The notes beneath the pieces were generated by a model. That model searched no databases, was not told where the DNA came from, and saw only the letters and a program-made list of their open reading frames with translations. A program made the translations under genes and the position numbers. A stretch of DNA of 13,447 bases from contig CAZTIH010000069.1 of NCBI GenBank assembly GCA_964613675.1, forward strand, positions 1 to 13,447, read 5' to 3'. Every line of letters starts with the position of its first letter. Position 1 is the stretch's first letter. This DNA is from DAIUCA01 sp964613675. Its GTDB lineage: Bacteria > Pseudomonadota > Gammaproteobacteria > Competibacterales > Competibacteraceae. This document shows, in pieces, positions 1 through 6,878 of this stretch.

Positions 1-215
1 ACGACCGCCCGCGCGATCTGGCGGTTTTTCCCCGGTAAAGTCGCGCGAATGGCCCCTCGACGGGTGAGTTCGTAACGAATATTGAGATCGTCGAGACGTC
101 GACAGGTGTAATGGACAATTTCATCCGTCAGCCCAACTGGACTGGGAATGGCGAGAAGTTCGAGTAGGGTTTGTTTGAGATAATCCAAATCAATTTTGAG
201 TTTTTTGGGGGCCAT
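1..215 (-). CDS. M42-family peptidase of the NAGGN osmolyte system, N-terminal part (runs off window)
   Basis: Seen: reading leftward from ATG at 215, 71 codons stay open to the window edge. The protein begins MAPKKLKIDLDYLKQTLLEL and continues through LAIPSPVGLTDEIVHYTCRR. The stretch IPSPxGxTDxI is the typical N-terminus of M42 aminopeptidase-like metallohydrolases. The metal ligands lie beyond the edge; the last residues visible, ARAVV, sit just before the expected HxD motif. The start is fixed by an AGGAGG ribosome site at 224-229, 8 nt upstream. Known: an M42-like hydrolase is the third member of the conserved trio with the asnO amidotransferase and the GNAT/ATP-grasp synthetase, and its substrate is not settled. 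Inferred: this is that trio hydrolase, because it follows ngg on the same strand. The 151-nt gap to ngg is wider than the 3-nt asnO-ngg gap and holds a mobile-element remnant, so its translation depends on its own ribosome site. Confidence 0.85.
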   Translation of the reverse strand, partial: MAPKKLKIDLDYLKQTLLELLAIPSPVGLTDEIVHYTCRRLDDLNIRYELTRRGAIRATLPGKNRQIARAV

Positions 216-227
216 AACAGACGCCTC

Positions 228-311
228 CTATGTAGTTTGTGTCGCACCCCGAAGCGCAGTGAACATCGCTTCTTGAGGATTGAGGTCGATGAAATCGTGA
301 AATTTTGACAT
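228..311 (-). CDS. possible 27-codon small ORF in front of the M42 peptidase
   Basis: Seen: ATG at 311-309, then 26 open codons (starting MSKFHDFIDL, ending RGATQTT) and a TAG at 228-230. The stop overlaps the AGGAGG ribosome site of the downstream peptidase, and both share a reading frame, as in a translationally coupled leader. The start codon lies inside the right-end remnant of a TnpB-type element, so that end would supply both the ATG and the purine-rich GGGGAG, although the latter is too close to be an ideal ribosome site. I do not recognise the peptide. It could be the tail of a host gene truncated by the element, a small coupled ORF, or chance. Codon choice is like that of the neighbours, but 27 codons is too short to judge. 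Confidence 0.25.
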   Translation of the reverse strand: MSKFHDFIDLNPQEAMFTALRGATQTT

Positions 312-336
312 GCTCCCCGCCCTAAAGACAGGGATT
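305..336 (-). repeat. solo right-end remnant of an IS200/IS605 (TnpB-type) element
   Basis: Seen: on the plus strand TTGACATGCTCCCCGCCCT is followed by AAAGACAGGGATT. This matches the end sequence at 13177-13209 in 29 of 33 aligned columns, in the same orientation. Here the hairpin is degraded: one base is lost and the GACGGGG arm became ACAGGG. No tnpB coding sequence lies upstream of it on the minus strand, where ngg ends at 367. Known: a CCCCGCCC/GGGCGGGG hairpin followed by GGATGTCAA is a common right end of tnpB-carrying elements. Inferred: a decayed solo end left in the NAGGN operon. Confidence 0.6.
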
Positions 337-366
337 CCCACGTTGGTCACGCCGTCAGCGGAACGG

Positions 367-1092
367 TCACGCATGAGGCACCACCGCGGTATAAGGGAAT
401 AAAAGGTCGATAAATCGCTCGGCGGTGGGTTGCGGCTCGTGATTGGCTAACCCCGGGCCCTCGTTCGCTTCGATCACGACATAATCCGGCTTTTGAACAT
501 CGGGAACTAGAAAATCAAAGCCCACGACAGGGATGTCTAGCAAACGCGCTCCCTGTTCAGCGACTTGGGCCAGTTTGGGGTGCAATTTCGGCGTGACATC
601 GTGGATGGTGCCCCCAGTGTGCAGATTGGCGGTCTGGCGAACCGTCAGATGGAAGCCATAGGGCAACACATCGTCAAAAGTGAACCCCGCCCGCTTAACG
701 CATCGTTCGGTTTCACCATCGACCGGGATTTTAGACTCGCCCCCCGTTGCGGCTGCACGACGCCGACTCTGTTTATCGATGAGTTCGCGCACGGTGTTTT
801 GCCCATCTCCAACGACGGCAGCGGGTTTGCGCACTGCCGCCGCGACTAACCGAAAATCAATCACGATTAACCGCAAATCTTGTCCACGACAAAACTGTTC
901 CATTAACACTTCATCGCCATACCGTCGGGCGTTCTCAATCGCCACCTCGACTTCCGCCCAGGTCGTCAGATTAACGGCAATGCCCTGTCCCTGTTCCCCC
1001 TTCAAGGGCTTAATCACCACGGCTTGATGTTGCTCAAAAAAGGTGCGATCTGCGTCAGTTCCCTCCAGAAGGTGTTGCGCAGGAACCGACAA
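367..1092 (-). pseudogene. ngg: NAGGN synthetase, C-terminal ATP-grasp half, cut off by an in-frame TAG
   Basis: This is the continuation, in the same frame, of the gene at 1096-2112. Only a TAG (1096-1098) and one Gly codon separate the two. Seen: an ATP-grasp fold with the nucleotide-binding VVIKPLKGEQGQGI (residues 25-38 of this part) and the metal-binding VIEANEGPGLANHEP (206-220). It ends in TAERFIDLLFP, the expected family C-terminus, with a TGA at 367-369. Known: in NAGGN synthesis this half should ligate two glutamine-type units while the GNAT half acetylates. The first usable codon is a TTG at 1092 with no well-spaced ribosome site, so independent translation is unlikely. If the TAG is an assembly error the full protein is 581 residues, normal for the family. 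Type is set to pseudogene because the sequence as given cannot make an intact enzyme; the residues themselves look unspoiled. Confidence 0.8.
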
Positions 1093-1095
1093 TCC

Positions 1096-2112
1096 CTATT
1101 CGCGCAACAGACGGGTGGTTACCGATTTGTCCTGACAACGACTCATGGCAATCGCACTGGTGAGTTCGGTCAACGACTCCCGACAAATGACGCTCCGTCC
1201 CCCAAGGCTTAAGCGGAAATAGTTCTGTAAAACATCCAAAATCTCGACATGAATGCCCCGTCGCCGCGCTTCCTTGGTGAGCAGTCGGGCATAGGGGTTG
1301 AGGCCCTTTTCCAGGTCGGGACCGGTGTACAACGACTCGTTAATGGCATTTTTACGCTTGATGGTGAATACCGGGACGCGCTGAAATCCCAACTTTTCGT
1401 ACAGCGCAATGGCGTGTTGATTGTCGTGCATGACGGAAAGATCGAGAAACGCCCGTCCCCGTGCCAAAAATTGCTCGATGAGATACCGCACCAGTGCCTC
1501 GCCCACCCCCGGGTGTGGACATTGAGGATCCACCGCTAAACACCAGAGACTTGATCCCCCTTCGGGATCGCCAAAAGTGTGAACATGATCGACTCCCATC
1601 ACCGAACCGATAATTTCCCCGCTGTGATGATCCTCAGCCACGATGAATGAGAGTTGGCGGGATGTGCGTCCCAACCACACGAACTCCGCTTCCACCGGCA
1701 CCATTCGGCGAAGGGCGTACACGCGGTTAATTCCCGCTGCATCAGCTCGCGTCCGCAAACGCCGTATCGAATAGCTTCGCGGCGCCGTGTCCGCCGACCG
1801 ATATTGGTTCAACCACAGACGATAGGTGTGGGACGGGTCCAAAAATAGGCTCTGCGGTGCGTGGGCCAGGACGACATGCGGATCGCGAACATAAAATGCA
1901 ATGTCCCGTTGGCCTTGGCTTTCCTGACTCAATACCCGCGCTACCTCCTCCGCCGCCTTAAAGGTGTGGGCCATGATGAGCTGTCCCCAACCACAGTTCA
2001 GCACCACATTTTCGGGGAGTTTCAAGGCATTAGGCAGTTCATCGGGGTTGCGCTGGTGATTGACCGAAGGGGCATTAAATCGGCTCAAACGGTGATCGGT
2101 GGGATGACTCAT
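1096..2112 (-). CDS. ngg: NAGGN synthetase, N-terminal GNAT half, ends at a premature TAG
   Basis: Role: the acetyltransferase half of the two-domain enzyme that makes N-acetylglutaminylglutamine, the precursor of the osmolyte NAGGN, in the cytoplasm. Seen: 338 residues from ATG at 2112. A GNAT domain spans about 115-255, with the acetyl-CoA loop region LAVDPQCPHPGVGEALV (192-208) and the C-terminal GNAT signature NQHAIALYEKLGFQRVPVFT (231-250). From about residue 272 the ATP-grasp half begins (NPYARLLTKEARRRGI) and reads RLLRE before TAG. The next in-frame residues, GLSVPAQ, continue the family pattern directly. The stop therefore falls inside a conserved stretch of the ATP-grasp half and not at a domain boundary. 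Start choice: ATG lies 3 nt after the asnO stop, suggesting translational coupling. As written, the product would have an intact acetyltransferase but no ligase. Confidence 0.88.
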   Translation of the reverse strand: MSHPTDHRLSRFNAPSVNHQRNPDELPNALKLPENVVLNCGWGQLIMAHTFKAAEEVARVLSQESQGQRDIAFYVRDPHVVLAHAPQSLFLDPSHTYRLWLNQYRSADTAPRSYSIRRLRTRADAAGINRVYALRRMVPVEAEFVWLGRTSRQLSFIVAEDHHSGEIIGSVMGVDHVHTFGDPEGGSSLWCLAVDPQCPHPGVGEALVRYLIEQFLARGRAFLDLSVMHDNQHAIALYEKLGFQRVPVFTIKRKNAINESLYTGPDLEKGLNPYARLLTKEARRRGIHVEILDVLQNYFRLSLGGRSVICRESLTELTSAIAMSRCQDKSVTTRLLRE

Positions 2113-2115
2113 GAA

Positions 2116-3090
2116 TTAGATTCCCTGACGCTGCAACCACATCTCTAACAAGGCCAATTGCCACAATTTCGAGCCGCGCAAGGGCGTAATGTGGGTTTCG
2201 GGATCGGCCAAGAGTCGCTCCACATAGGGCATCTGAAAGAGATCGCGTTGACGCGCCGCCGTGTTGGTCAGGGCCTCGCGTACCAACGCCAGATAGTCGC
2301 CCTTCAGATATTTGAGTGCGGGTACGGGAAAATACCCCTTAGGACGGTCAATCACCTCGGCGGGAATCACCTGACGGGCGGCTTCTTTGAGTACATATTT
2401 GCCGTCATCGCGAATTTTGTGCGCTGCGGGAATGCGGGCGGCTAACTCAACCAGTTCGTGATCGAGAAAGGGAACCCGCGCTTCAAGTCCCCAGGCCATA
2501 GTCATGTTGTCCACGCGCTTCACCGGGTCATCGACCAGCATCACGGTCGTATCCAAACGCAACGCTTTATCAACGCTCAACGACGCGCCCACCGCCGCGA
2601 AGTGTTCCGCCACAAAACGACGGCTGTGGTCGTCACCCACAAATCGGGGATGAACGGTTTGGGCAAACTCGGCGTGATCGCGATCGAAAAAGACGCGGCG
2701 ATAGGTATCAAGGGGATTGTGGGCATTGAGCAACGGGGGATACCAGTGATAACCGCCAAACACTTCATCCGCTCCCTGACCCGATTGCACCACTTTGGAA
2801 TGTTGCGAGACCGCCTCAGATAGCAAAAAGAACCCCACGCAGTCGTGCGACACCATCGGTTCGTTCATAGCCGCGATGGCATCGGGGAGCGCGGGCAATA
2901 GGCGGCGACTGTCGATAAAAATCTGCTGGTGATCGGTAGCAAAATGCTGGGCGATTCGATCGGAATACGGAAATTCATCGCCCTTCTCCTCGCCGACATC
3001 CTCAAAACCGATGGAGTAGGTACGCAACTTTTCCGCACCCGCTTCCACCATCAACCCTACGATCAAACTCGAATCCACACCCCCAGATAT
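2116..3090 (-). CDS. asnO: NAGGN amidotransferase, C-terminal synthetase half (downstream of a frameshift)
   Basis: Role: the ATP-dependent amidation half of the asparagine-synthetase-like enzyme that converts N-acetylglutaminylglutamine to its amide. Seen: the open frame begins right after a TGA (3091-3093) with ISGGVDSSL, the ATP-pyrophosphatase P-loop SGGxDS. It continues through TYSIGFED, VVQSGQGADEVFGGY and MAWGLEARVPFLDHELVELA to GKYVLKEAAR, all hallmark segments of the asparagine synthase domain. It ends WLQRQGI with TAA at 2116-2118. The nearest start-type codon is the GTG of the GGVDSS motif at 3078, inside the P-loop, so this is not an independent gene. It is the second part of the frame starting at 3890. 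Joined with the first part and the missing bases, it gives roughly 590 residues, as expected for this family. Confidence 0.88.
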   Translation of the reverse strand: MSGGVDSSLIVGLMVEAGAEKLRTYSIGFEDVGEEKGDEFPYSDRIAQHFATDHQQIFIDSRRLLPALPDAIAAMNEPMVSHDCVGFFLLSEAVSQHSKVVQSGQGADEVFGGYHWYPPLLNAHNPLDTYRRVFFDRDHAEFAQTVHPRFVGDDHSRRFVAEHFAAVGASLSVDKALRLDTTVMLVDDPVKRVDNMTMAWGLEARVPFLDHELVELAARIPAAHKIRDDGKYVLKEAARQVIPAEVIDRPKGYFPVPALKYLKGDYLALVREALTNTAARQRDLFQMPYVERLLADPETHITPLRGSKLWQLALLEMWLQRQGI

Positions 3091-3890
3091 TCATCGGAAA
3101 CCAGACGGCGTTTAACGGCGAGTCTCAAAGCGGCAAGGGTTTCGTCTCGCCAATCGGCAAAGGATTTTCGGTCATCACCGTCTTCAATCGCGCCAAAAGG
3201 CAACCACCAGTATTGATCGAGGGTGCGGTCGCCGTTGGGTTCGATCAACAGGCGGGCGGCTGGGGGCAATTTTCTTACCCCTTGTAACAGGGTATGGGGG
3301 GCAGGAACGACGGCGTGGAAATGGAGATAGTAATGCAACGCGACGGGATCGAGGTCGGTATTGACTTCACCGGCGGCAAGTAAGGCGGGTAAGGTTGACG
3401 CAAATCGCAAGCGGTTCAATGTTTCCGTGTAATACAGCGGTTTAATGCCTAAACGATCTCGCGCCAAAAATACACGTCCCGAATCCCGTTCCCAAATGGC
3501 AAAGGCAAACATTCCGTGGAAATGGGTGACACAATCCTTANNNNNNNNNNTCTTACCCCAAGCATGGTACGCCTTCAAAATCACTTCCGTGTCACCGGTG
3601 GAGTAGAATTGGTAGCCCATCTGGGTGAGTTGCAGGCGCAGCTCGGGATGGTTGTAAATCGCGCCGTTAAACACGATGCCCAAGCCCAAATTGTTGTCCA
3701 CCATAGGCTGTTGGGCGTGCTCGGAGAGATCCATGATTTTAAGCCGCCGTTGCCCGAACGCGAGTCGCCCTTGTGCAAATACCCCAACGCCATCTGGACC
3801 GCGTTGCGCTTGCTGATTATTCATTTTGAGAATGGCCTCTACTTGAGCCACGCCATCGTCAAAACGAATCTCACCGCTAATTCCACACAT
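3063..3890 (-). CDS. asnO: NAGGN amidotransferase, N-terminal glutaminase half (frameshifted)
   Basis: Role: class II glutamine amidotransferase domain that releases ammonia from glutamine for the synthetase half. Seen: MCGISGEIRF at the start puts Cys2 as the nucleophile after Met removal. The glutaminase residues follow: QRRLKIMDLS (47-56), FNGAIYN (74-80) and STGDTEV (97-103). After the assembly gap come FHGMFAFAIWERDSG and RDRLGIKPLYY. Start choice: an ATG also lies two codons upstream at 3896, but the nucleophilic Cys must be residue 2, and the AAGAGA purine tract is correctly spaced only for the ATG at 3890. The frame goes wrong after RRLVSD, where it reads EYLGVWIRV and stops at 3063. 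The SGGVDSS loop continues in another frame. It is the first gene of the operon, starting 275 nt after lpd. A 10-N gap at 3541-3550 lies inside it. Confidence 0.9.
   Translation of the reverse strand: MCGISGEIRFDDGVAQVEAILKMNNQQAQRGPDGVGVFAQGRLAFGQRRLKIMDLSEHAQQPMVDNNLGLGIVFNGAIYNHPELRLQLTQMGYQFYSTGDTEVILKAYHAWGKXXXXKDCVTHFHGMFAFAIWERDSGRVFLARDRLGIKPLYYTETLNRLRFASTLPALLAAGEVNTDLDPVALHYYLHFHAVVPAPHTLLQGVRKLPPAARLLIEPNGDRTLDQYWWLPFGAIEDGDDRKSFADWRDETLAALRLAVKRRLVSDEYLGVWIRV
3541..3550. other. assembly gap (10 N) inside asnO
   Basis: Ten Ns lie in the glutaminase half. On the minus strand the flanks read TGGGGTAAGA, gap, TAAGGATTGT. The TAAG is repeated on both sides, and family logic expects AWGKDCV with no insert, so the two contig ends probably overlap by this short stretch. 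The gap length is then an assembler default, not a measured distance. The frame is kept either way. Confidence 0.95.
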
Positions 3891-3923
3891 CAGCATTTCT
3901 CTTAAATTGTCAATGGAGCATGG

Positions 3924-3953
3924 ATTATGCCATTTTGTGGTGTTAAAAGCGAA
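3924..3953 (-). promoter_or_regulatory. weak promoter candidate for the NAGGN operon
   Basis: On the minus strand a -10-like CATAAT (plus positions 3924-3929) is preceded by TGG and lies 18 nt after a poor -35 match, TTCGCT (3948-3953). It lies about 35 nt before the asnO start. The -35 is far from consensus, so this is only a candidate; a stress sigma factor that depends little on the -35 is possible but not shown. Confidence 0.25.
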
Positions 3954-4054
3954 TTTTCAGAATCACGATTGCAGTTGGCGTTTGTGAAACGAAAAAGGCG
4001 ATCAATTTTGACCGCCCCTCACTAAAACACGATTTTCCATTTCCTTGGGGAGAC

Positions 4055-4110
4055 GGGCGGGGCAGCGACAATTCAGTGATTCCTGCATAACCTCTGGGAG
4101 CGCCCCGCCC
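4055..4110. repeat. GC-rich inverted repeat between lpd and asnO
   Basis: GGGCGGGGC at 4055-4063 pairs perfectly with GCCCCGCCC at 4102-4110 across 38 nt. On the minus strand two further GC pairs can form with one bulged T. There is no T-tract after the downstream arm, so it is not a classical intrinsic terminator, although it lies where the suc-lpd transcript should end before asnO. It may be a structured 3' end, a small repeat element, or a protein site. The rest of 3891-4165 shows nothing else I can name. Confidence 0.5.
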
Positions 4111-4165
4111 TAAACGTTCATCCCAACATGCTTAATGTGTTGCTATTGGGGCCGCGCAAATAAGT

Positions 4166-5596
4166 CTAAGTGTTGACTTTGTGAATCGCTTGACCGTGGA
4201 CCGCCAACGCTGCCTCGTGTAACGCTTCGTACAAGGTGGGGTGACCGTGAATGGTACGGGCAAGGTCTTCGCTGCTCGCCTTAAACTCCATCGCCAGCAC
4301 GACTTCTTGAATTAGCTCCGAGGCCATGGGACCGACGATGTGTGCTCCAAGGATTTCGTCGGTCTCTCCGTGAACGAGGATTTTGACCATCCCAGCGGCC
4401 CGATCCATCGCCTTAGCCCGCCCGTTGGCCGCGAAGGGAAATGACCCCATTTTGTACGGCACACCCTCTGCTTTTAATGTTTGTTCGGTCTTGCCTACCC
4501 ACGCGATTTCGGGATCGGTGTAAATCACCCACGGGATGGTGTCGTAATTCATGTGCCCATGCTTCCCGGCAATCAATTCGGCCACCATCACCCCTTCCTC
4601 CGCGCCCTTGTGGGCCAACATCGCCCCGCGCACGAGATCGCCAATGGCATACACGCCGGGAATGTTGGTTTCACAGGTTTCATCGTCCACATGAACACAG
4701 CCCCGTTCGTCCATCAGCAAACCGACTTCCTCATCGGCAATGCCCTGAGAATTGGGCCGACGCCCCACACAGACCAGCAATTTATCGACTTCGAGTTCGT
4801 GATCGCCGTCTTTGTCCTTGTAGTGAACTATGACGCTGTCGTTGGTCTTGTGGGTACCCGTGACGCGCGCGCCTAAACGGATGTCGAGGCCCTGTTTCTT
4901 AAACTGTCTGAAGGCATCGGCGGCGACCTGATGATCGACCACCGCTAAGAATTGATCGACAGCTTCTAATACGGTGACCTGCGCGCCGAGGCGTTTCCAC
5001 ACCGAACCCAGCTCCAAGCCAATCACGCCCGCGCCAATCACACCTAAGCGGTTAGGCACTTCGCGGAAGTCCAACGCCCCCGTGGAATCCACAATTAATC
5101 CCCCATCGATTGGTGCAGCACTGATTTCAATGGGTTTAGAGCCAGTTGCGAGAATGACATTGTCGGCATTGACTATGGTTTTAGTGCCGTCGTGGTGGGT
5201 CACTTCCACCTGCTTATCGACGAGCAACTTACCGCGTCCCTTTAACCACTCCACTTTGTTCGCCTTAAAGAGCTGCGAAATCCCGCCGGTGAGCTGAAGG
5301 ATGATGTCCTCTTTGCGCTTCATCATCTGATTGAGATCGAGTTTGATGTCGCTTACCGAAATGCCGTGGGTACTCATCCCGTGATGGAGTTTGTGGAAGT
5401 GTTCCGAGGACTCCAACAGGGTTTTCGAGGGTATGCACCCCACATTCAAACAGGTTCCGCCTAATGCCGGCTCGCCTTTGAAATTACGCCATTCCTCGAC
5501 ACAAGCGACGGCTAAACCGAGTTGGGCACATTTGATCGCCGCCACATACCCCGCTGGACCGCCCCCAATCACCACTACATCAAAAGTTTGTGCCAT
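4166..5596 (-). CDS. lpdA: dihydrolipoyl dehydrogenase (E3)
   Basis: Role: the FAD enzyme that reoxidises dihydrolipoamide on E2 and passes electrons to NAD+, serving 2-oxoglutarate dehydrogenase here and possibly other lipoyl complexes. Seen: 476 residues, normal length. The FAD-binding motif is VVIGGGPAGYVAA (8-20). The redox disulfide is GGTCLNVGCIPSK (Cys49 and Cys54). The NAD-binding motif is GVIGAGVIGLELG (185-197), and the second FAD contact is VYAIGDLVRGAMLAHKG (315-331). The catalytic pair lies in the dimer interface at HPTLYE (His452, Glu457). No key residue is missing. The start at 5596 has GAGGAG 10 nt upstream. It is third in the sucA-sucB-lpd cluster, 83 nt after sucB, with a hairpin in that gap. 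It ends in TAG at a normal family C-terminus, showing that TAG acts as stop here. Confidence 0.97.
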   Translation of the reverse strand: MAQTFDVVVIGGGPAGYVAAIKCAQLGLAVACVEEWRNFKGEPALGGTCLNVGCIPSKTLLESSEHFHKLHHGMSTHGISVSDIKLDLNQMMKRKEDIILQLTGGISQLFKANKVEWLKGRGKLLVDKQVEVTHHDGTKTIVNADNVILATGSKPIEISAAPIDGGLIVDSTGALDFREVPNRLGVIGAGVIGLELGSVWKRLGAQVTVLEAVDQFLAVVDHQVAADAFRQFKKQGLDIRLGARVTGTHKTNDSVIVHYKDKDGDHELEVDKLLVCVGRRPNSQGIADEEVGLLMDERGCVHVDDETCETNIPGVYAIGDLVRGAMLAHKGAEEGVMVAELIAGKHGHMNYDTIPWVIYTDPEIAWVGKTEQTLKAEGVPYKMGSFPFAANGRAKAMDRAAGMVKILVHGETDEILGAHIVGPMASELIQEVVLAMEFKASSEDLARTIHGHPTLYEALHEAALAVHGQAIHKVNT

Positions 5597-5629
5597 GTTT
5601 TGGCCACTCCTCTGTTAGTTCTGCAAAAC

Positions 5630-5652
5630 GGGACAGCATCAATTGCTGCCCC
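5630..5652 (-). other. intercistronic hairpin between sucB and lpd
   Basis: On the minus strand GGGGCAGCA and TGCTGTCCC form a 9-bp stem (one G-U pair) around the 5-nt loop ATTGA, followed by GTTTTG. It sits about 30 nt before the lpd start. The short T run makes a partial attenuator possible; protection of the upstream mRNA end is equally likely. Confidence 0.55.
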
Positions 5653-5679
5653 CGTAATCCCCGACCGTAATCGAGACCC

Positions 5680-6803
5680 TTAGACTTGTAATAACAACCG
5701 TGCCGGATCTTCCAGACATTCTTTAATCGTCACCAAACTGCTCACGGCCTCGCGACCGTCGATGATGCGGTGGTCGTAGGAAAGGGCCAAGTACATCATC
5801 GGACGCACAACCACTTGACCGTTTTCCACCATGGCGCGGTCTTTCGTCGCGTGCATTCCCAAAATGGCGCTCTGTGGCGGGTTCAGAATGGGGGTGGACA
5901 TCATCGAACCAAACACCCCACCGTTGGTAATTGAGAACGTGCCGCCGGTCAGGTCATCGACGCTCAAGGTGCCCTCTTTGGCCTTCTTGCCAAAGTTCGC
6001 AATCGCCTTTTCGATGTCGGCAAAGCTCAAATGATCGGCGTCGCGCAGAATCGGAACCACTAAACCGCGTGGGCTGGAAACGGCAATCCCAATGTCGTAG
6101 TAGCCGTGATACACAATGTCACTGCCATCAATGCAGCCGTTGACCGCCGGAAAACGCTTCAGCGCTTCAATCGCCGCTTTCAAAAAGAACGACATAAAGC
6201 CCAAGCGAACCCCGTGTTCTTTCTCGAATTTGTCCTTGTACTGGTTACGCAAATCCATGATGGGCTTCATGTTGACTTCGTTGAAGGTCGTCAAAATGGC
6301 AGCAGTCCGCTGGGCTTCGAGCAACCGTTCTGCAATTCGTGCCCGCAAACGNNNNNNNNNNCATCGGTTTTGGTCACGCGACCCCCGCGACCGGTCCCCA
6401 CAATTTTGCTGAGGTCGATGTTCTGTTCCGCGACTAAACGCCGTACCGCAGGACTTAAATCCTCTAAATCGGCTTCCGTCGGGGGGACAACTGCCGCAAT
6501 CTGAGGAGAGGGCGGCGGTGGTGCGGAAACGGGGGCAGTGACTGTAGGGGCGGCAGACGAGGCTTCCCCCGCTAAAACGTAGGCAATTAAGTCTCCCGAT
6601 TTCACCGTACTCCCATCGGCCTGCACAATTTCTCCCATCACGCCGTCTACGGGCGCGGGCACTTCTAAAACGACTTTATCCGTTTCCAAGTCCACCAAGT
6701 TCTCATCGCGCTTGACGGCTTCACCGGGCTTTTTCTTCCAATTCACAAGGGTCGCATCAGCCACCGACTCGGGAAGACTGGGAACGCGTACTTCGACACT
6801 CAT
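5680..6803 (-). CDS. sucB: 2-oxoglutarate dehydrogenase E2, dihydrolipoyl succinyltransferase (interrupted by assembly gap)
   Basis: Role: core of the 2-oxoglutarate dehydrogenase complex. It carries succinyl groups on a lipoyl arm from E1 to CoA. Seen: a lipoyl domain at residues 1-78 with ETDKVVLEV and lipoyl-Lys43. An Ala/Pro-rich linker follows (81-110). The peripheral E3/E1-binding domain (115-147) holds LSPAVRRLVAEQNID and GTGRGGRVTKTD. After the gap comes the catalytic domain, from RLRARIAERLLEAQRTAAIL through FSITNGGVFGSMMSTPILNP to the active site SYDHRIIDGREAV (HxxxDG). TAA is at 5680-5682. Start choice: ATG at 6803 gives the family N-terminus MSVEVRVPSLPESV, with AAGGA 9 nt upstream; an in-frame ATG 18 codons earlier lacks both. 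The 10-N gap shifts the frame and has swallowed the second linker. No disabling lesion is visible in the sequenced parts. Confidence 0.94.
6352..6361. other. assembly gap (10 N) inside the sucB linker
   Basis: Upstream the coding frame ends GTGACCAAAACCGATG, and downstream it resumes CGTTTGCGGGCACGA. For these to be one frame the true gap must be 2 modulo 3, so 10 is not its real length. E2 proteins normally have a flexible Ala/Pro-rich linker here between the binding and catalytic domains; such low-complexity coding DNA often breaks assemblies. Confidence 0.95.
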
Positions 6804-6847
6804 AAGGATTTCCTTTGGTTGTGGTTGGTGTGGAGAAACAAAACTGT

Positions 6848-6878
6848 CCCCGATCAAGGCTTTAGCGCCTGACCGAGG
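6848..6878 (-). other. intercistronic hairpin between sucA and sucB
   Basis: On the minus strand CCTCGGTCAGGC pairs with GCCTTGATCGGGG around the loop GCTAAA: 12 pairs, two of them G-U, with one bulged T. ACAG and then TTTTGTTT follow. It begins about 10 nt after the sucA stop and ends about 45 nt before sucB. It is probably an mRNA-stability or attenuation element. Confidence 0.5.

Noticed and set aside
305..336. Hairpin at 305-336 as an intrinsic terminator of ngg
   Set aside because: The stem is degraded and no T-tract follows on the minus strand; similarity to the tnpB right end explains it better.
1096..1098. General reassignment of TAG to an amino acid
   Set aside because: lpd stops at TAG at its normal C-terminus, and all other genes here end in TAA or TGA without needing recoding.
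6804..6857. Upstream in-frame ATG for SucB
   Set aside because: It adds 18 residues absent from E2 proteins and overlaps the intercistronic hairpin; ATG 6803 has a proper ribosome site.
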